Notes: generated by a model from the letters alone, not told the origin. Positions 30,101 to 42,671 are shown, counted from the first letter of the stretch. The stretch: 64,000 nt of DNA from Eucalyptus grandis (GCF_016545825.1 NC_052615.1:37225516-37289515), one strand, 5' to 3'. Translations and numbers: made by a program.

Positions 30101-33100
30101 ATATGCTGCTCGAAGAATGCTTTTTGTCTTGAATGTGCTTTGCCAAAAAAAAAGTCCGCTCCGTTTGAGAAAAAGAAATGCTATTCTTGAGAATCCTCAC
30201 CTATTTAAACATGGTATGTACTGGCCACACTGCTCTATGGATAGTACAAAAATTTGCTAAAATTCTAATTTAATAAATAGAGGCAGGTGAGATTTTTAAC
30301 CTGAGGATCTCTAAATATATGGAGATTGCATTTAATTTCTGCTAATCATATTTATGTCGATGGTTCATGTAATTAGCTCAACAGTTAAAATTACTGTCCT
30401 AAGTGATAAAAAGCTCATTTTAATCATAAAAGAAAGTTAAAATACGTCAAGTTGTGTAATTGTTCTAAATATGAGTCATGTCTCGACTGATTAAGAAATA
30501 CTTCATGGATATCAGTCAGAGAAAGAAACCTTTTGCTTTTGGTAGGATAGTAGCTCAAGTTTTAAATTAGTTTTGATAAGACAGCTAATTCATTTTTCAA
30601 CAAGAGAAAAATTTATGCTTCGATGATATATTTAGCTAAGCAAATAAACAAAAAAGACATGAGCTAAAATTTATGCATGGATGAAGTCGAGCGGACTTTC
30701 ATTAAGGAATTCGTGCTTCTAATTTGCAGAAAAACATTTGTCCATGACCATTTAATCAAATTCATCTAGGATTTAACATCACGAATCCTATGCTCATGAA
30801 ATATCATCATATCATTGTTAAAGAGAACCAAGTACAGTTTCCGATGTCAATGATTTACAGAACGAGAGAAATGTGGATGAAGCGACCACATGGAAATGAC
30901 ATGGCATTCAAAATTGATGTCCGTCGAGTCAACATCTGTCAAAAAATACATGTTGAGTTCCAATTCAAGCACGTCTCAAGCACGTTGATAACGTGAAAAT
31001 TGAAAATTTGGTTATGAAAATAAGAGTTTCAGTGGACTAATTTCAAGAGCTACTAAATTCAATGGCCTTGGTGTTGGAAATTTTCTATAATATGGGCTTA
31101 CATTAATTAATTAATTAATTAATTTTCTATTATAAATAATCAAGTTAATGAATATTCTAATATTTGTTGAACCATACGATAATCTGATTAAATTGGGTAT
31201 TGACATCTATTGATAACGAGGCCTAGATGGCGGCAAAGTGTGAGGCGATTGTGTTTTTAAGCGAAATTCGTAATGGGAAGGGCCTAGTTGATACGTTGTT
31301 GATTATGGTTTACTAGGTCCCTTCTCTAACCTATAAAAAGATAGGTTAACCTATTAGTTGCTTTAATCCCATTGAAAGTTGCTATATCGAAATAGGTCAT
31401 AAAGAATAAGATTTAGCATTTCAATAGATCCCTAATTATCAGAGTAATCTACTTTTCTTCAAGTGAATCAATGACTCAAACAAGTACGCTTTAATTCCAC
31501 ATTTGTATTTATTGATCTCGGTGTTTTACAATCATATATGGATTCGTTTTCATGATTGATTAGTTATTTATGTGAATAAATTTTCTACACTTGGATGAAA
31601 TTATCCGAAAAGAATGAAAAAAAGAAGCACTATATGTCACTTCAATAGATAACATGATGTATAGCTTAGCTATCGATAACAAGTTAAAATATTTACTAGT
31701 CATCTTGACTAAGCTTATTCTAATAATTCTTGCACATGTGGATCTAGGACTCTAGCTAGTCTGCCAATTCTAACGTCCCTAATTCTGAAATGTATATATA
31801 ATTATAATCATTTATCCATCTTAACGTGACTACACACAACAAGAAAGGTTGACCATAAGAGATGGCATTCTCACGAGATAAATTGTGCAAGCCTCTCTTA
31901 GATGCATTCTCCTTCTAAGTCGTCTCGAGTAACCATTAAAATATTTTACGAATTAGCCTGTAAATTTCTAATCACGTAAGCTTCACATGTACAAATTTTA
32001 AATAAATTCGAACATGACATAACCCTACAAGATGTGCACTCGAGCATAATATGGCTTTGATTACCCCTCTTAATTGCTTTGATGAAATTTTTTTTGTGAA
32101 TAAATCTAAAAGAAATTACTTAAGACGTGACAAAATAGTGGTATAATTTGATTGATATTCTTTCTAAGAGTCTTCGCCGAAACATCAATAGATGATGACG
32201 CATACTTCTAATTGTAGAAATATAACTCCAAACTTCTTGTGATGGTAACCGGTCATGACTAATGTGAACACCAATTTGATTTTTTGTTTATAGATTTGAT
32301 ACTTCTTTTTTCGGCGACAAGCACGATCATTATTCTTTAAAAAAAAATAGTCAAATCAAAAGAGTCATTCTCGTCTATCCCAAACAATTTCATTGGTTGC
32401 AAAGTCTACGATTGAACCTTATTAACTAGAGTAATGACACGGTGAGTCTTCAACCAACTAACTTTTTCCCTAAATGGAATAGTTTCCTGAAATTACAGAA
32501 GGTGAAAATTGCATAAAATGTACTGCAAAGTCAGAAAGAGGGCAGAAAAAGAAAGTAAGGAATAATGGGTGGATGCATAGTTGGTGGGGGAGTGCTCTCT
32601 TTGGAATTTTGGAGTAGGTGTGAGTGGGAGCGGTATTTCCTTTTCATTCTTTCTCAATTTCCTATTTTTACTTCCTTGAAGTGGAAAATACGATGAAAAA
32701 ATAATAATAAAATTTTAAATTACATTCATTGCGATGCCAATGCCATAAATATTTGCCGCTTCATCAAAAACTTTGAACTTATAACGATCTGACAAAAAAG
32801 TACCATAATCTTTTTTCATATCATTAATACCTAAAAAAGTTTTGGGGTGCTGGTAGATAAAATATGTGGGGTATTATTTTTTTTTTTTTTTTTTGGCTTT
32901 CGGGTCAAAGGGTATTGATTTCGCAAGTGGGATATTTTAAAGGTTTTCCGGCATTAAATCGGGAATATAATGAAAACTTAAAAGGGGAAAGAAGAAGAAG
33001 GAGAAAGGGCAGTTTGGCAGGCCGAGGGGTAGGCCCGCCGTGTGTTTTCGACTCCTGATTTGCTCGCCCACGTACGGAAATGTACGGACGATGTGGACAT

Positions 33101-33130
33101 GTCTCAACATTGTCCTGTTTCTTGCCATTT
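27170..33130. other. Long AT-rich intergenic region, no gene seen
   Basis: No ORF here has recognisable content. It holds homopolymers (A run near 30015, T run near 32875) and an ttaatt microsatellite at about 31105-31125. A segment at about 27600-27845 begins ggatgcgtttg and resembles the ends of the element at 7255, but no clear partner end was found. Confidence 0.5.
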
Positions 33131-33159
33131 CCATCTCGCCTCATTGGCCCACCTTTTCC

Positions 33160-33275
33160 ATCTCTCTCTCTCTCTCTCTTCGTTAGAAATTGGAAAAGCA
33201 AGCCACCCCCTCCCCCTCCTCTCTCACTAGACTCTCTCTCTCTAGACTCTCTCTCTCTCTCTGGACTTTCTCTCT
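33160..33275. repeat. CT/GA microsatellite tracts upstream of the MADS gene
   Basis: Several (CT)n runs (33163-33180, 33235-33262), with further (GA)n at 33426-33440 and (CT)n at 34878-34897. GAGA tracts are binding platforms for plant BPC proteins and are common in leaders and introns of floral MADS genes; the functional reading is an inference. Confidence 0.6.
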
Positions 33276-33609
33276 CTTCATTATCAGGAGAGACTTTTCC
33301 TTTTGTATGATGGATGCTTTTGGAGTTTTGCATCGTGAGTTTTACCAAAACAAGCAAAAAGGCAGGGTGGGGAGCCTCATTTTTAGCCATGCCAACCAAA
33401 ACATAATTTGATATCTTCTTTTAGTGAGAGAGAGAGAGAAAGAGAAAGGGGGGAGAGAAGAGGGCAATATGAAAATGGAAGGTGGGTGCGTGAGACTGTG
33501 TGTGCTTCCCCATTTGGTGACTGTCAATGAATTGAGAGAATCCATCAATCGCCCACCCAACAACCCCCCTCCAAAAAGCTTTTTTTTTTTTTCTCCCATA
33601 AATTAGCTC

Positions 33610-34040
33610 CCTCTTTTATCCTTAATTATCCTGGGGGCTCCTTCATCGTTTCTTTGGGTAATACTGATCACACAATCCTCAGGACTTTCCCCCATACTTT
33701 TCCTTCTTCTTCTTCCTCCTCCCTCTCCTTTCTTTCGCTTTCCCATTTCCGGCCTCTTTCCGTGCCCTTCATGTTCGTCCGAAAGCATTCTTGGTTTTTG
33801 CCTCTTTGGTGAAATCGAGTTTGGGGTCGATTCTTCTCAGACTTTTATCCGCTTCTGGGTTACCCTTTTGTCTTGTTCTTCTTTCGAGGAGCATTTCAGC
33901 TGGAGAAAAGCTTCTTCTTGAATCGAATCGAATCAAAGCCCACACCTCGAGCTCACCTGGGTCTGTTGCTCGCCTCTTGAACCCTTCTTTGTCCCTCGAT
34001 CTCTGTTGGGAAATCCTTAATTCGCTGCATCAAATATCAG
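33610..34040 (+). promoter_or_regulatory. Probable 5' leader exon of the SOC1-like gene
   Basis: A pyrimidine-rich, T/C-biased stretch ends at caaatatcag|gtaaat (donor at 34041). A good acceptor, ttctttttgaattag, ends at 34469, 21 bp before the ATG at 34491. A spliced 5' leader just upstream of the MADS exon is usual for SOC1 genes. The left limit is not defined by sequence. The 85-codon ORF at 33791-34048 is therefore taken as leader, not protein. Confidence 0.45.
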
Positions 34041-34490
34041 GTAAATAGTTTCCCTCAAGTCTCTTGGCTAATTTGCTGTTAGCAAGAGCTCACTTTTTTA
34101 TCTTTGAAGATTTCGGATTTCACCCTGTTCTTTCCGCGAACCAGCGCTTAAATTTGAGCATTTAAGTTCGAATGGCGTTCCGTGCGTCGGTCTTTTTGGT
34201 CTCTCTCCCTTCTTTCTTCACTCCACGATCAGTCAGTTTCCCACAGCCGGCTGTGTAGGTTTTCAGTCAGTCAATTTTGGCCCCTTTCCACAGATGCCCC
34301 TTTTTTTCGTTACTCACGTTCTTGCTATTCCTCTCTGAAGCCACATCCATTCGGGAAATAAGAACAAGAAGCTGTTTTTTTTTTTTTTGGTTCATGTCCT
34401 TATTGGTGCACTCATCATTTTTGGCCTTGCCTAATTGATGCGTTTGTGCGTCGTTTCTTTTTGAATTAGTGAGGGCGATTGTTGGTAAAG

Positions 34491-34670
34491 ATGGTGAGAG
34501 GAAGACCTGATGAGGCGCATAGAGAATGCGACGAGCCGGCAAGTGACCTTCTCGAAGAGGCGGAATGGGCTGCTCAAGAAGGCCTTTGAGCTCTCCGTGC
34601 TTTGCGACGCCGAGGTCGCGCTGATCATCTTTTCCCCTCGAGGCAAGCTCTATGAGTTCGCAAGTTCCAG
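34491..34670 (+). CDS. SOC1: SOC1/AGL20-like MADS-box gene, first coding exon only
   Basis: MIKC-type MADS transcription factor exon. SOC1 integrates flowering signals in the nucleus. The frame from 34510 reads [36 protein letters not shown] and [17 protein letters not shown], a complete MADS domain of the TM3/SOC1 clade. The ATG at 34491 starts MVRG but is out of frame with the rest: the exon is 180 bp where 182 is usual, so two bases are missing between MVRG and MRRIEN. The exon ends ttccag|gcatgg, a GC donor. I could not find the I, K-box or C-terminal exons before PEX16 at 38.3 kb. They may lie in the assembly gap (37392-37491, true length unknown) or be lost. Confidence 0.85.
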
Positions 34671-35539
34671 GCATGGAAAAACTCTCACCCTTCTTTTCCT
34701 CTTAATAATAGTCTAAATAATTATCGGGTATTCATGTAGTATTTGCTCCTATTGCTTTTGCTTTCTTCGCCTATCATCACCACCTAATTTAAGTATGGTT
34801 AGCATTTAGTAGTGCGTGTTCCTCCAATTGCATAATGTGTGTGATGGTTCTCTTTCTGCTTGCTTAGGGTTACCGTACTCTCTCTCTCTCTCTCTTCTCT
34901 CTTCCCACGCCTCGCTCCCTCCCTCCCTCCTTCCCTCTCATATTAAGTCTATGATGTCCTTTTGGGAAAGGAAAGACATAAAGATATGTTTATCCAGCTT
35001 ATCGGGGAAGACAATCCTCAAAACAAGCCTGAGAACGCAGTTTCCTGTGTTTCTTTAGCTCATCTTCTTGGTATGAATTTCACTATCTTGAGTTTTGGTC
35101 GTCGTTACCAAACATTATTGTACTGGAAATGTTATTGACCAACTAATTAACCATATGAAGATGTTTCAGAAATGAAAAGAGCGTTCCCAAGCAAACTTAC
35201 CAACATAGAGTCATTCCTCTTATCAGCACATTGACAAAAGTACATGCTTTTGTGTCCTCTTCGTTGGTAAAATTGAAACAGAAGCGTCTTGTACATTATC
35301 TAATTATAGCGGAACAGAGAAATCGTACCAAGTCATGTACTACGATGGGCATTAGTTTATGGGAAAAAATGGGTTGATACAGTTCTCGTGGCCAAGTGCT
35401 CTATGTCTTGGGGGGGATGAGTTGGGAGTACCTACTTGTGTTCTTACGATCTTTGCAGTGGAATAACATGTCAAATTTATTAAAAAGGAAACATATATAA
35501 GGGTTTCAAATGTATCCAAGTAAAAAAAGAAAAGACGCA

Positions 35540-35716
35540 AAATCCAAATCCACTCAAACTGACCCAACTTTAGCAGACTACTAGGGTTACCATAACGAGG
35601 GCAATACATGCAAAGTACTTATTGATAAAATCCATTTCCACTCATACTGACCCAACTTTAGCAGACTGCTAGGGTTAGCATCACGAGTGCAATACATGCA
35701 AAGCACTCATTGATTC
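35540..35716. repeat. About 88-bp tandem duplication in the MADS intron
   Basis: Copies near 35540-35628 and 35629-35716 share tccactca(a/t)actgaccc, aactttagcagact, ctagggtta and gcaatacatgcaaag, with scattered substitutions. Non-coding. Confidence 0.8.
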
Positions 35717-37391
35717 CTGACAACCTAAAGCGAGATTGGACCGTTTGTATCATGGCTTTTCAACTCCTTTTTTCTAGGTGGGTATAATCGAAAAGCCTTG
35801 TGTGGCTGTAACAAATCAATGGTCTTTGTCAGTACTATAAAGTTCTATATTTTCCTAAAATTCTTTGAGGAGATTAAGATTAGTAGACCGCCAAAGCACC
35901 AGTGGTTTCATCACTCGACTGATGCCTTTAATGATTTCTCTCTTTTCTTAATTATATACTAATTAATCCTTTTTTCTTCCTTATAGTGCCATACTCCTTT
36001 GTTGTTTGCACAAAACACCGAAACAACTTAACAACCATAACTCTTTCTCTTTTTTCTCGTTACTCCTTCATTTCTTGCTTCTTCGCTGGTCATATACTAT
36101 CTCTTGGCCGTAACAGTTACTCCATAGATCATATTGCGTAAAGCGCTGGACTTTGATAGACGTTGAGATGATTTCATATTTCACTTGAGTTTCACTCATG
36201 TCCTTTGACCATTCATGGCTGATCTGTTCAAAATAGTACACTGTGATTAGCGAGACAATGTCAAGCAATTTTTTCTTTGAGTTCACTAGCATATATGGAT
36301 CTCATCCATGTTCTCTTCTCTCCGCTTTTATTATCTCCATATCTTTTCTCTACTTTCCTGATAATGGCGAAAAAAAGCTCATACAATTACCATGTAATTA
36401 ATAACTGGAATTTTGGAAAATGATTGATATTACGAAAATAAGAGTGACGAGTCCAGATATGATTCGGTACAAAAATGCTCCTCATGTTTGTTTGTGTTTA
36501 TTACAAACATGCGATCATGTCTTATTTGGGGCATTTCAGACCGCCCTTCCCAGAATCTGTAATGGTGCTTATAACAATGTTTGTGTCTATAGAATTATTA
36601 GTTTTGGTTAGACACAATAATATTCCTCAGGTAATCAAGTCAGTGACCTAACGTCCGTATTTGCATCATTGACATGATGCTAAGAAAGTTCACTTTCTCT
36701 TTGGGAAAGTGTCATGTTGGCTTAGCCATCTTTAACTCTTCTAATTGAGCACCTTTCTTAGTCAAAATTAACCTAGACTCAATAAATATTGCTATGGCTC
36801 AATATCTCGAGTTTGAGCCAAAACAACTTAATCATATACTTTGATCCATAAGTTTAAACTATTAGAAGAATCCGAGGTGGCGTCTAGTGATGAATTAGAA
36901 CAAGTAGTGCCGACAAAATTGAAGAGTCTCTAACTTTACATGTCAGTGTAATCCTATCAGTGGTATTTCACAGCTTGAGTGAAGGCGACTCAGGAGTTTG
37001 ACGCTTTGCTTGGTGAGCTTCAGCCTTTTTAAACCTTAGTTTTTCCTCTGGGTAAGCATTCTTCTGGTAGGCCAACGACGGCTAGTCGTTTTCTGTATTA
37101 AGGTATGCCAAGTCGTCCTGTGTTCAACTCTCAGATCCTTCATTCCTCTCCGAGCCTGAGAAATTGATTTAGTATATACATATTTTATGCGTTTGATGGA
37201 TGTCGCAGCAAACATGTTCCCATCTTCACTTAGCAGTTTAGGCTTTTAGTGTGGAGTCTTTTAACATGGAATCCATAAGCCTTCATTTAATGACAGTTAC
37301 GTTGTTCTTTCAGTCAACCATTCCAAGTAGGATTCATAGCTATCATCTTCCTTGTCCTATTAGCGTTCCTTAATAGTCTTTAATTCTTTTT

Positions 37392-37491
37392 NNNNNNNNN
37401 NNNNNNNNNNNNNNNNNNNNNNNNNNNNNNNNNNNNNNNNNNNNNNNNNNNNNNNNNNNNNNNNNNNNNNNNNNNNNNNNNNNNNNNNNNN
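37392..37491. other. Assembly gap (100 N)
   Basis: Exactly 100 N, the conventional placeholder for a gap of unknown size. It lies between the MADS first exon and the first PEX16 exon found, so missing exons of either gene may be hidden here. Confidence 0.99.
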
Positions 37492-38098
37492 TTGTACTTT
37501 AGGGTCAAGGGTTTGTCGAAGAGCACAACACACTATCTTTGGCAATCTTAATAAGTTTATCAATTGATGGCTCTCAATGACCATCATTTGGAGGATCAAT
37601 TCTATTATTGAGTCTTTTGGGATCTTGTGGATCTTCTTGTATAAATTTTATCACGTTGTTGTATCTCCTTTCTCAATATAGTTTTTACTTGGAAGATTTC
37701 GCAGTGGACTAACTTGTAGTGATCTATTGCCTGCAATTGCATTAACATAAAGCTCTATCTGAGCTGGACAACAGAAAAGTGGTTAAAAAGCGAGAAGATA
37801 TGTCTTTGACCAACATCTGCATTTTGGCCTTTTTTCCCTGCTCACCCTCTTCATTTACAGCATATTCAGAACTCGATTTAAATTTACAAGCAAAATGGTA
37901 GTATTATGCATTCGCAGCCTAGCATTAACTTGATGCTGCCTAGCTCATTTCAGTTATGTGCATCTTGTTGCTTACAATCTGTGACCCCCCCTAGATCCAT
38001 CAGTATTGGTACCTTTCTGTCTGGGTGGAAAAAAGTCTTATTTGCTTCACTCCATAGTATATTCTTTGATCTGACATACAAAGCCTCTATTTGTGTGC

Positions 38099-38100
<2 letters not shown>

Positions 38101-38143
<43 letters not shown>
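38101..38143. repeat. (ATT)n microsatellite
   Basis: An uninterrupted run of att/tat triplets of about 42 bp, directly downstream of the gap. Confidence 0.95.
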
Positions 38144-38144
<1 letters not shown>

Positions 38145-38278
38145 TTTAAAGATTGGTTTGGACTATTCTATGCATGGGTTTAGGTGACCATAAATGTCAT
38201 GAGTGCTGATTTCTGATGAAAGCAGACTCTTCTACTCTATGCCCTTTATCTCATCTGGACGTTTTAATTGTGCATCAG

Positions 38279-40340
38279 GGTTTTACATGGCTGCTGCCCG
38301 AGCGATTCTCTTCTTCAGAGATAGGACCAGAAGCAGGTTTTAGAAAATTTGGTAACTTTTAGTTACATGTTTCAACTTGGGTTTGAAAGACCTTTTCTGC
38401 ATCAAATGCCTTTTTTTATGCTTGCCCTATAAGATATAGTTGGGCTGAATTGAACATACAAGTGCGAGAATTTGGTTATGTTAAACTACATATTTTCAAT
38501 TTAGGTTTTTAAGGATCTTTTCTGCATCAATTGAGAAAGGGAGAGATTGTTTAGTCAAAGTGAAACCGTACATTTCCATATTTTTATTGCTTTAAATCTC
38601 CACATTTACAGAAACTCAAGATAGCATGATTGACTAATAGGGCCATCACTTCCTTAAATTGTGGGGCTTTATTCAAGGAGTAACTGTGTACACGCAAGCC
38701 CATGTTAATTGAAACTTAGGTTGCTTGTTCTTATAGAATTTTGACTATTGTTTTCCACATTTTTTCCTCATGTGTAGTGAAAGAATTTGGAGTTTTATTG
38801 GGAAAGTTTGTCATTTTACTGCAGTGACTGCTATCTTTGGGTGTCATAACTGCGTCGTCAATGAACACATTATTGATACCGCCCATCTCAGATCCACACT
38901 GGTCATCCTGAACCTTCTCTACATTTCCTTATTCGTTATGCATATCTGCATTGAAGGACTTGGAAACACTTGTTGAAGTCGTCAGACAACATTACTATGG
39001 TGATACCAAGAAGTGGAACTTCATTGCAGCTACAGAGGCTATTAAGTGAGTTTAGATGATGTTAGCTGAATTTTCATGTAGCCATAGTTTGTAGTAGTTT
39101 CCTGATGATCTGGTAGTCTGTTTGAACTAGGTTTTTGGTTAGGGTTAGCTGTGTTTAGGAATAGTGGCTATAAGATGCTTCGTACAGGGCGGAGAGATTC
39201 CAAATTCTGAGAAGGCATCAGAAGCCTCCTCCTCACAGTCCAGATCTGGAGATTCCAGAAAACCTGGATTTTATAGTGGGCCTGGTTCTTTCAGGGAATA
39301 ACTTTGGGCAGAATGGGTGGAATCTGGAAGGGAAGACACTGTCAGCGTTAAGCAGATTTGGAGAGAATGCTAGGAACGGCTTCTGACTCCACCATGGTTG
39401 CGCAGGGTGCAGCAACAGAATGCTATTATGGAATCTCTTGCAGGCATGTCAGGAGGTTGTTAGTTGAACCTTTGGTAAAGTTGTATGATGTACTTTGCTG
39501 ATACATTTTGTTTTATGACAGCTCCAAAGGCAGAGAAATCAACATTGTCATCTATTTTGTCCGAGAAGGGCGTTCATGGGTCTTTATTTCTCATGGGGGA
39601 GATCCTATTTATCGCAAGGCCACTAATCTATGTTTTGTTTATTAGAAAGTATGGAACTCAGTCCTGACTCCTTGGTTTCTTTCGCTGGCCATGGATGTGG
39701 TTGGCGTGGCTTGCCTCAAGTTACTTTGTCTGGGTGGGGTAGTAAAGACCGTAAGTTTCAGTACACCACTTCAGAAAAGGATGAGGTTAGAGTCTATAGT
39801 TTTGTATTCGTTTATTTGAATTTGTCCATTTAGCATGCATGCCCTGGCTTGCATCACAAGGCTTTTGGTCTGGCCTTTCTTCAGCCATCTAATGTCCAGA
39901 TTAATGATTCTCTCAAGATTTGTCAACTTGTGTTCTTTTTCCCTGTTAAGTAGTTGAAAAGAAGAAAGCTACTTGGGCACTCTACCTCATGAGATCCATT
40001 TTTTAGCAAATACACAAGGTACACTTATAGCTACTAGAAATTATATCCAGTGCAAAGTTTACATTTCTGGGATGAATCTCATCATGGAAACCACGTTCCT
40101 TCTCTGATATTTCAGGGAAAGGCCTCGACAAAGCAGAGAAATTGTTGGAACCTGTTCCCCTTTTGGGGCTCTTACAGGTGTTCATTTGTGTCCATTTTGC
40201 TTTTATTTTTCACGTTGGATAAGATAAGGCTACTTATCGTGGGCAATTGTGCTCATTCCTTTATGTTTACTCATGCAGCTAAAGTCATAGAGTTGATTGT
40301 GGGAGCCCAAACACGGTATACATACATGTCGGGCTCATAA
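38279..40340 (+). CDS. PEX16: PEX16 (SSE1), peroxisome membrane biogenesis protein; first exon missing, frames broken
   Basis: PEX16 acts in peroxisome membrane biogenesis; the Arabidopsis orthologue SSE1 is needed for normal oil and protein storage in seed. Exons by splice sites: 38279-38336 (FTWLLPERFSSSEIGPEA), 38825-39045 (NEHIID, then DLETLVEVVRQHYYGD and KKWNFIAATEAIK), 39131-39443 (NGWNLEGKTLSALSRFGENA), 39521-39785 (KAEKSTLSSILSEKGVHGSL, RPLIYVLFIRKYG), 39954-40018, 40116-40177 (AEKLLEPVPLLGLL), 40279-40340 (VIELIVGAQTRYTYMSGS, stop TAA). The C-terminal exon is intact and very like Arabidopsis. Single-base indels interrupt exons 2, 3 (several), 4 and 5. The third exon ends ttgcag|gcatgt, a GC donor. 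The N-terminal exon was not found and may be in or near the gap at 37392-37491. Confidence 0.9.
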
Positions 40341-40429
40341 GAGTGAAGCCTAGAAAGCTGTGCTACACTTTGAGCCGCCACACCTGCTAGAAAACAGAAT
40401 TCGAGGACTGTATCCACTATCCTTATGAG

Positions 40430-40735
40430 TTACTAGAAGTTGAGGGACGATGTCTTGCGACGAAGATTGACATGTTGATGCTTTTGGAAAATAACGCATA
40501 ACTGGTGAAGTTCTGCTGCAGATCCCCAATTGTACACTGGTTTCTTGGTTTTGTTGGAAACAGATTTGCTTCTAGCTTGGATTACTAGAAGTTGAGGGAT
40601 GATGTCTTGGTGACGAAGATTGACATGTTGATGTTTTTGGAAAATAACGCAATAACTGGTGAAGTTCTGCTGCAGATCCCCAATTGTACACTGGTTTCTT
40701 GGTTTTGTCGGAAACAGATTTTGCTTCTAGCTTGA
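40430..40735. repeat. About 152-bp tandem duplication 3' of PEX16
   Basis: 40430-40580 and 40582-40735 are near-identical head-to-tail copies beginning ttactagaagttgaggga and ending ttgcttctagcttg, with a few substitutions and one-base indels. The 5' part is also related to 4709-4806. Low divergence points to a recent event. Confidence 0.9.
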
Positions 40736-42204
40736 TTGCACCTGGAGTAAGTTCTCATTGTGCGGACTTCACTTCAGAGTTGGGTTCGATCATGTTCAAT
40801 TTTCTTGGGGGTTGAGGAAGAAAATCTTGTATGCCCTTTATGCCGTCCACTAATTCTTCTTCCCTTTCGTTTCTTTCCCTTGTTTCTTTTTAAGCCAAGC
40901 CCTTTGTTTAGATCCCTGCGTACAGAAGAATATTGCAGTCAGTTTGATAATGGAGTGACATTGTTTCTTCGGTTCAGATGAAGGAAACCTTTAGATTTGA
41001 GTAAGTGGATTTTGTTCTATTATTGATCAGAGTTTGTCTATCTTCTCTACTTTTTAACATCTCAAAGAGTCCACACAACACTTCCCAAGCGTGTTAAAAG
41101 ACTTAAGAAGTCACAGGGTTCTCTGATCTCTCGAGGGATTGATTCTCCATCATAAAAATGTTGTATCCCAGTGTATTTTATTGTACTTTCTATTTGAAGT
41201 GTCGTACCACACAAATATTTTAAATGACAAGATTTGTGTAAGTCTCGTATCGCTAGCGATAGAAAAATTGGTAGGAATCAATGACATCTCACTTGGTCAT
41301 TATCAAATTCATAAGCAAGGGGAAAAAATTAGATAATAATACAAATAGTGTATGAATTTTTGGCTCGATATATAATATTATTCCAGACTTTTAATTTATT
41401 TGATGTCAGTCTAGTCCTCGCCGGTTATCTTATATGGTACATTGTTAAGTCATGACTTTCAGCGATGCGAAAATTGGTTGGCAAATGTTTATAACTAAAT
41501 TGACAAAAATGAAAAATTTATAACTAAATTGGAATATATAGGATTGATTGTATAATTCTTTTCTTTTGGGGGAGAGATTCTGCGATGGCTTTGATGCTTG
41601 TTGCGAAGCATGACGTTTGCATTCAAGCCAAAACAATGAGTTTCGACATCAATATATCCAGCTTTGTTCTTCATCAAAATCGCTTAATATGACTAGTTGT
41701 TGGCCCCCTGCATTAGCATGGACATTTTGAGGATGAATGTGGGACAGTTTTTCACTGGCGAACGATATCTTTACACGTCTATAGACTCTATACATGCATG
41801 GATGTATATTCATGAAAAGTGTATGGCGGAGTGGATGAAGAGTAAATGGCGTCAATGGGTCAAAAGAAAGAATAGACACCAAGTGGCGAAAACATCTGAG
41901 AGTAAAATTAATGTGCCTGCAAAGGCTATGTGGTTTCACAATTTCACTAAACCTTCTCTCATTCACAAGCCAACTTTAATTCCGGTCATTGAGGTTTCGG
42001 AGGAGGAGATTATTTGTGCCGGGGGTGGGCGCGCAAATGAATTATCTCATTCTCATCGACCTTTTTCGAACAACATCACCAATATTTTGGCTTGTCAAAT
42101 GGATGAAGGGATGGCAATGACGAAGAAATTATATTGCGTGATGGTTTAATTTGATCTTTTATTCATAAACAGTCGTATCGCCCACATAAATATATCAGAA
42201 TTTG
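40736..42204. other. Intergenic, one unassigned ORF
   Basis: Apart from the ORF at 41697-42149 nothing is seen. A short stretch of T/C-rich sequence lies near 40850-40910. Confidence 0.4.
41697..42149 (+). CDS. Hypothetical ORF of 150 codons beside the hAT-like element
   Basis: Open from ATG at 41697 to TAA. It contains a basic stretch (MAEWMKSKWRQWVKRKNRH) and an acidic patch (VIEVSEEE). I recognise no domain. It ends 55 bp before the left terminus of the composite element. It may be chance, or an exon of an unknown gene. Not called with confidence. Confidence 0.25.
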   Translation: MLAPCISMDILRMNVGQFFTGERYLYTSIDSIHAWMYIHEKCMAEWMKSKWRQWVKRKNRHQVAKTSESKINVPAKAMWFHNFTKPSLIHKPTLIPVIEVSEEEIICAGGGRANELSHSHRPFSNNITNILACQMDEGMAMTKKLYCVMV

Positions 42205-42519
42205 TAGGGGGTGAGCAGTTCCCTGGTTTCTTAGAACCCGAAACTCTACTGGGTATAAGTTCCTCATCTTTGGAACTCGGAACTTATCTCGTCAGCAAAA
42301 ACCTCGAACCCCCTATCATAGATTCTAGGGTCGGGCCAGGTTCCAATGGGTTCTTTTTTTTTTGTTTCATTTTCAGATTTGAACTATAACGAAAAGAAAG
42401 ACACAAACCAAAGCTTCTATGTCAACTCAAGTCAAGATCCAAAAATGATGGCACCTTAACAACTTTTGTTGTGACAAACACAAGAAAATCATTGATGCGA
42501 GCAAAAACTTCACCAAGCA

Positions 42520-42573
42520 TGAGTTCTCTTTGTTATTAGGCTCTGAATTCTGTTTTGGTGTCTCAGGACTCAC
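42520..42573 (-). pseudogene. Villin fragment, linker before headpiece
   Basis: The minus strand reads VSPETPKQNSEPNNKENS, which matches the variable linker of plant villins just before the headpiece. It follows the villin exon at 42672-42893 in the normal villin order. The headpiece itself is not found before the element ends at 42205, so the villin copy is 3'-truncated. Confidence 0.6.
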
Positions 42574-42671
42574 CGCCCGGTAAAATAAAAATGATAAGAT
42601 AAAACTCCATAGAAACAATAGTCAATTGTTGGTGTATTTCCCTAAGCATTAATTTATAAGTTATGGTGTAC

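Larger units (their letters stand above)
34671..38278. other. MADS first intron / intergenic sequence, no further exon found
   Basis: The stretch was read for SOC1 I-domain and K-box exons and for PEX16 exon 1 without success. It contains a (CT)n tract, a local tandem duplication, the 100-N gap and an (ATT)n microsatellite at 38101-38143. Confidence 0.5.

Noticed and set aside
33791..34048. 85-codon ORF as a small protein or uORF
   Set aside because: It crosses a good splice donor at 34041 and lies in the expected leader of the MADS gene; the composition follows T/C bias.
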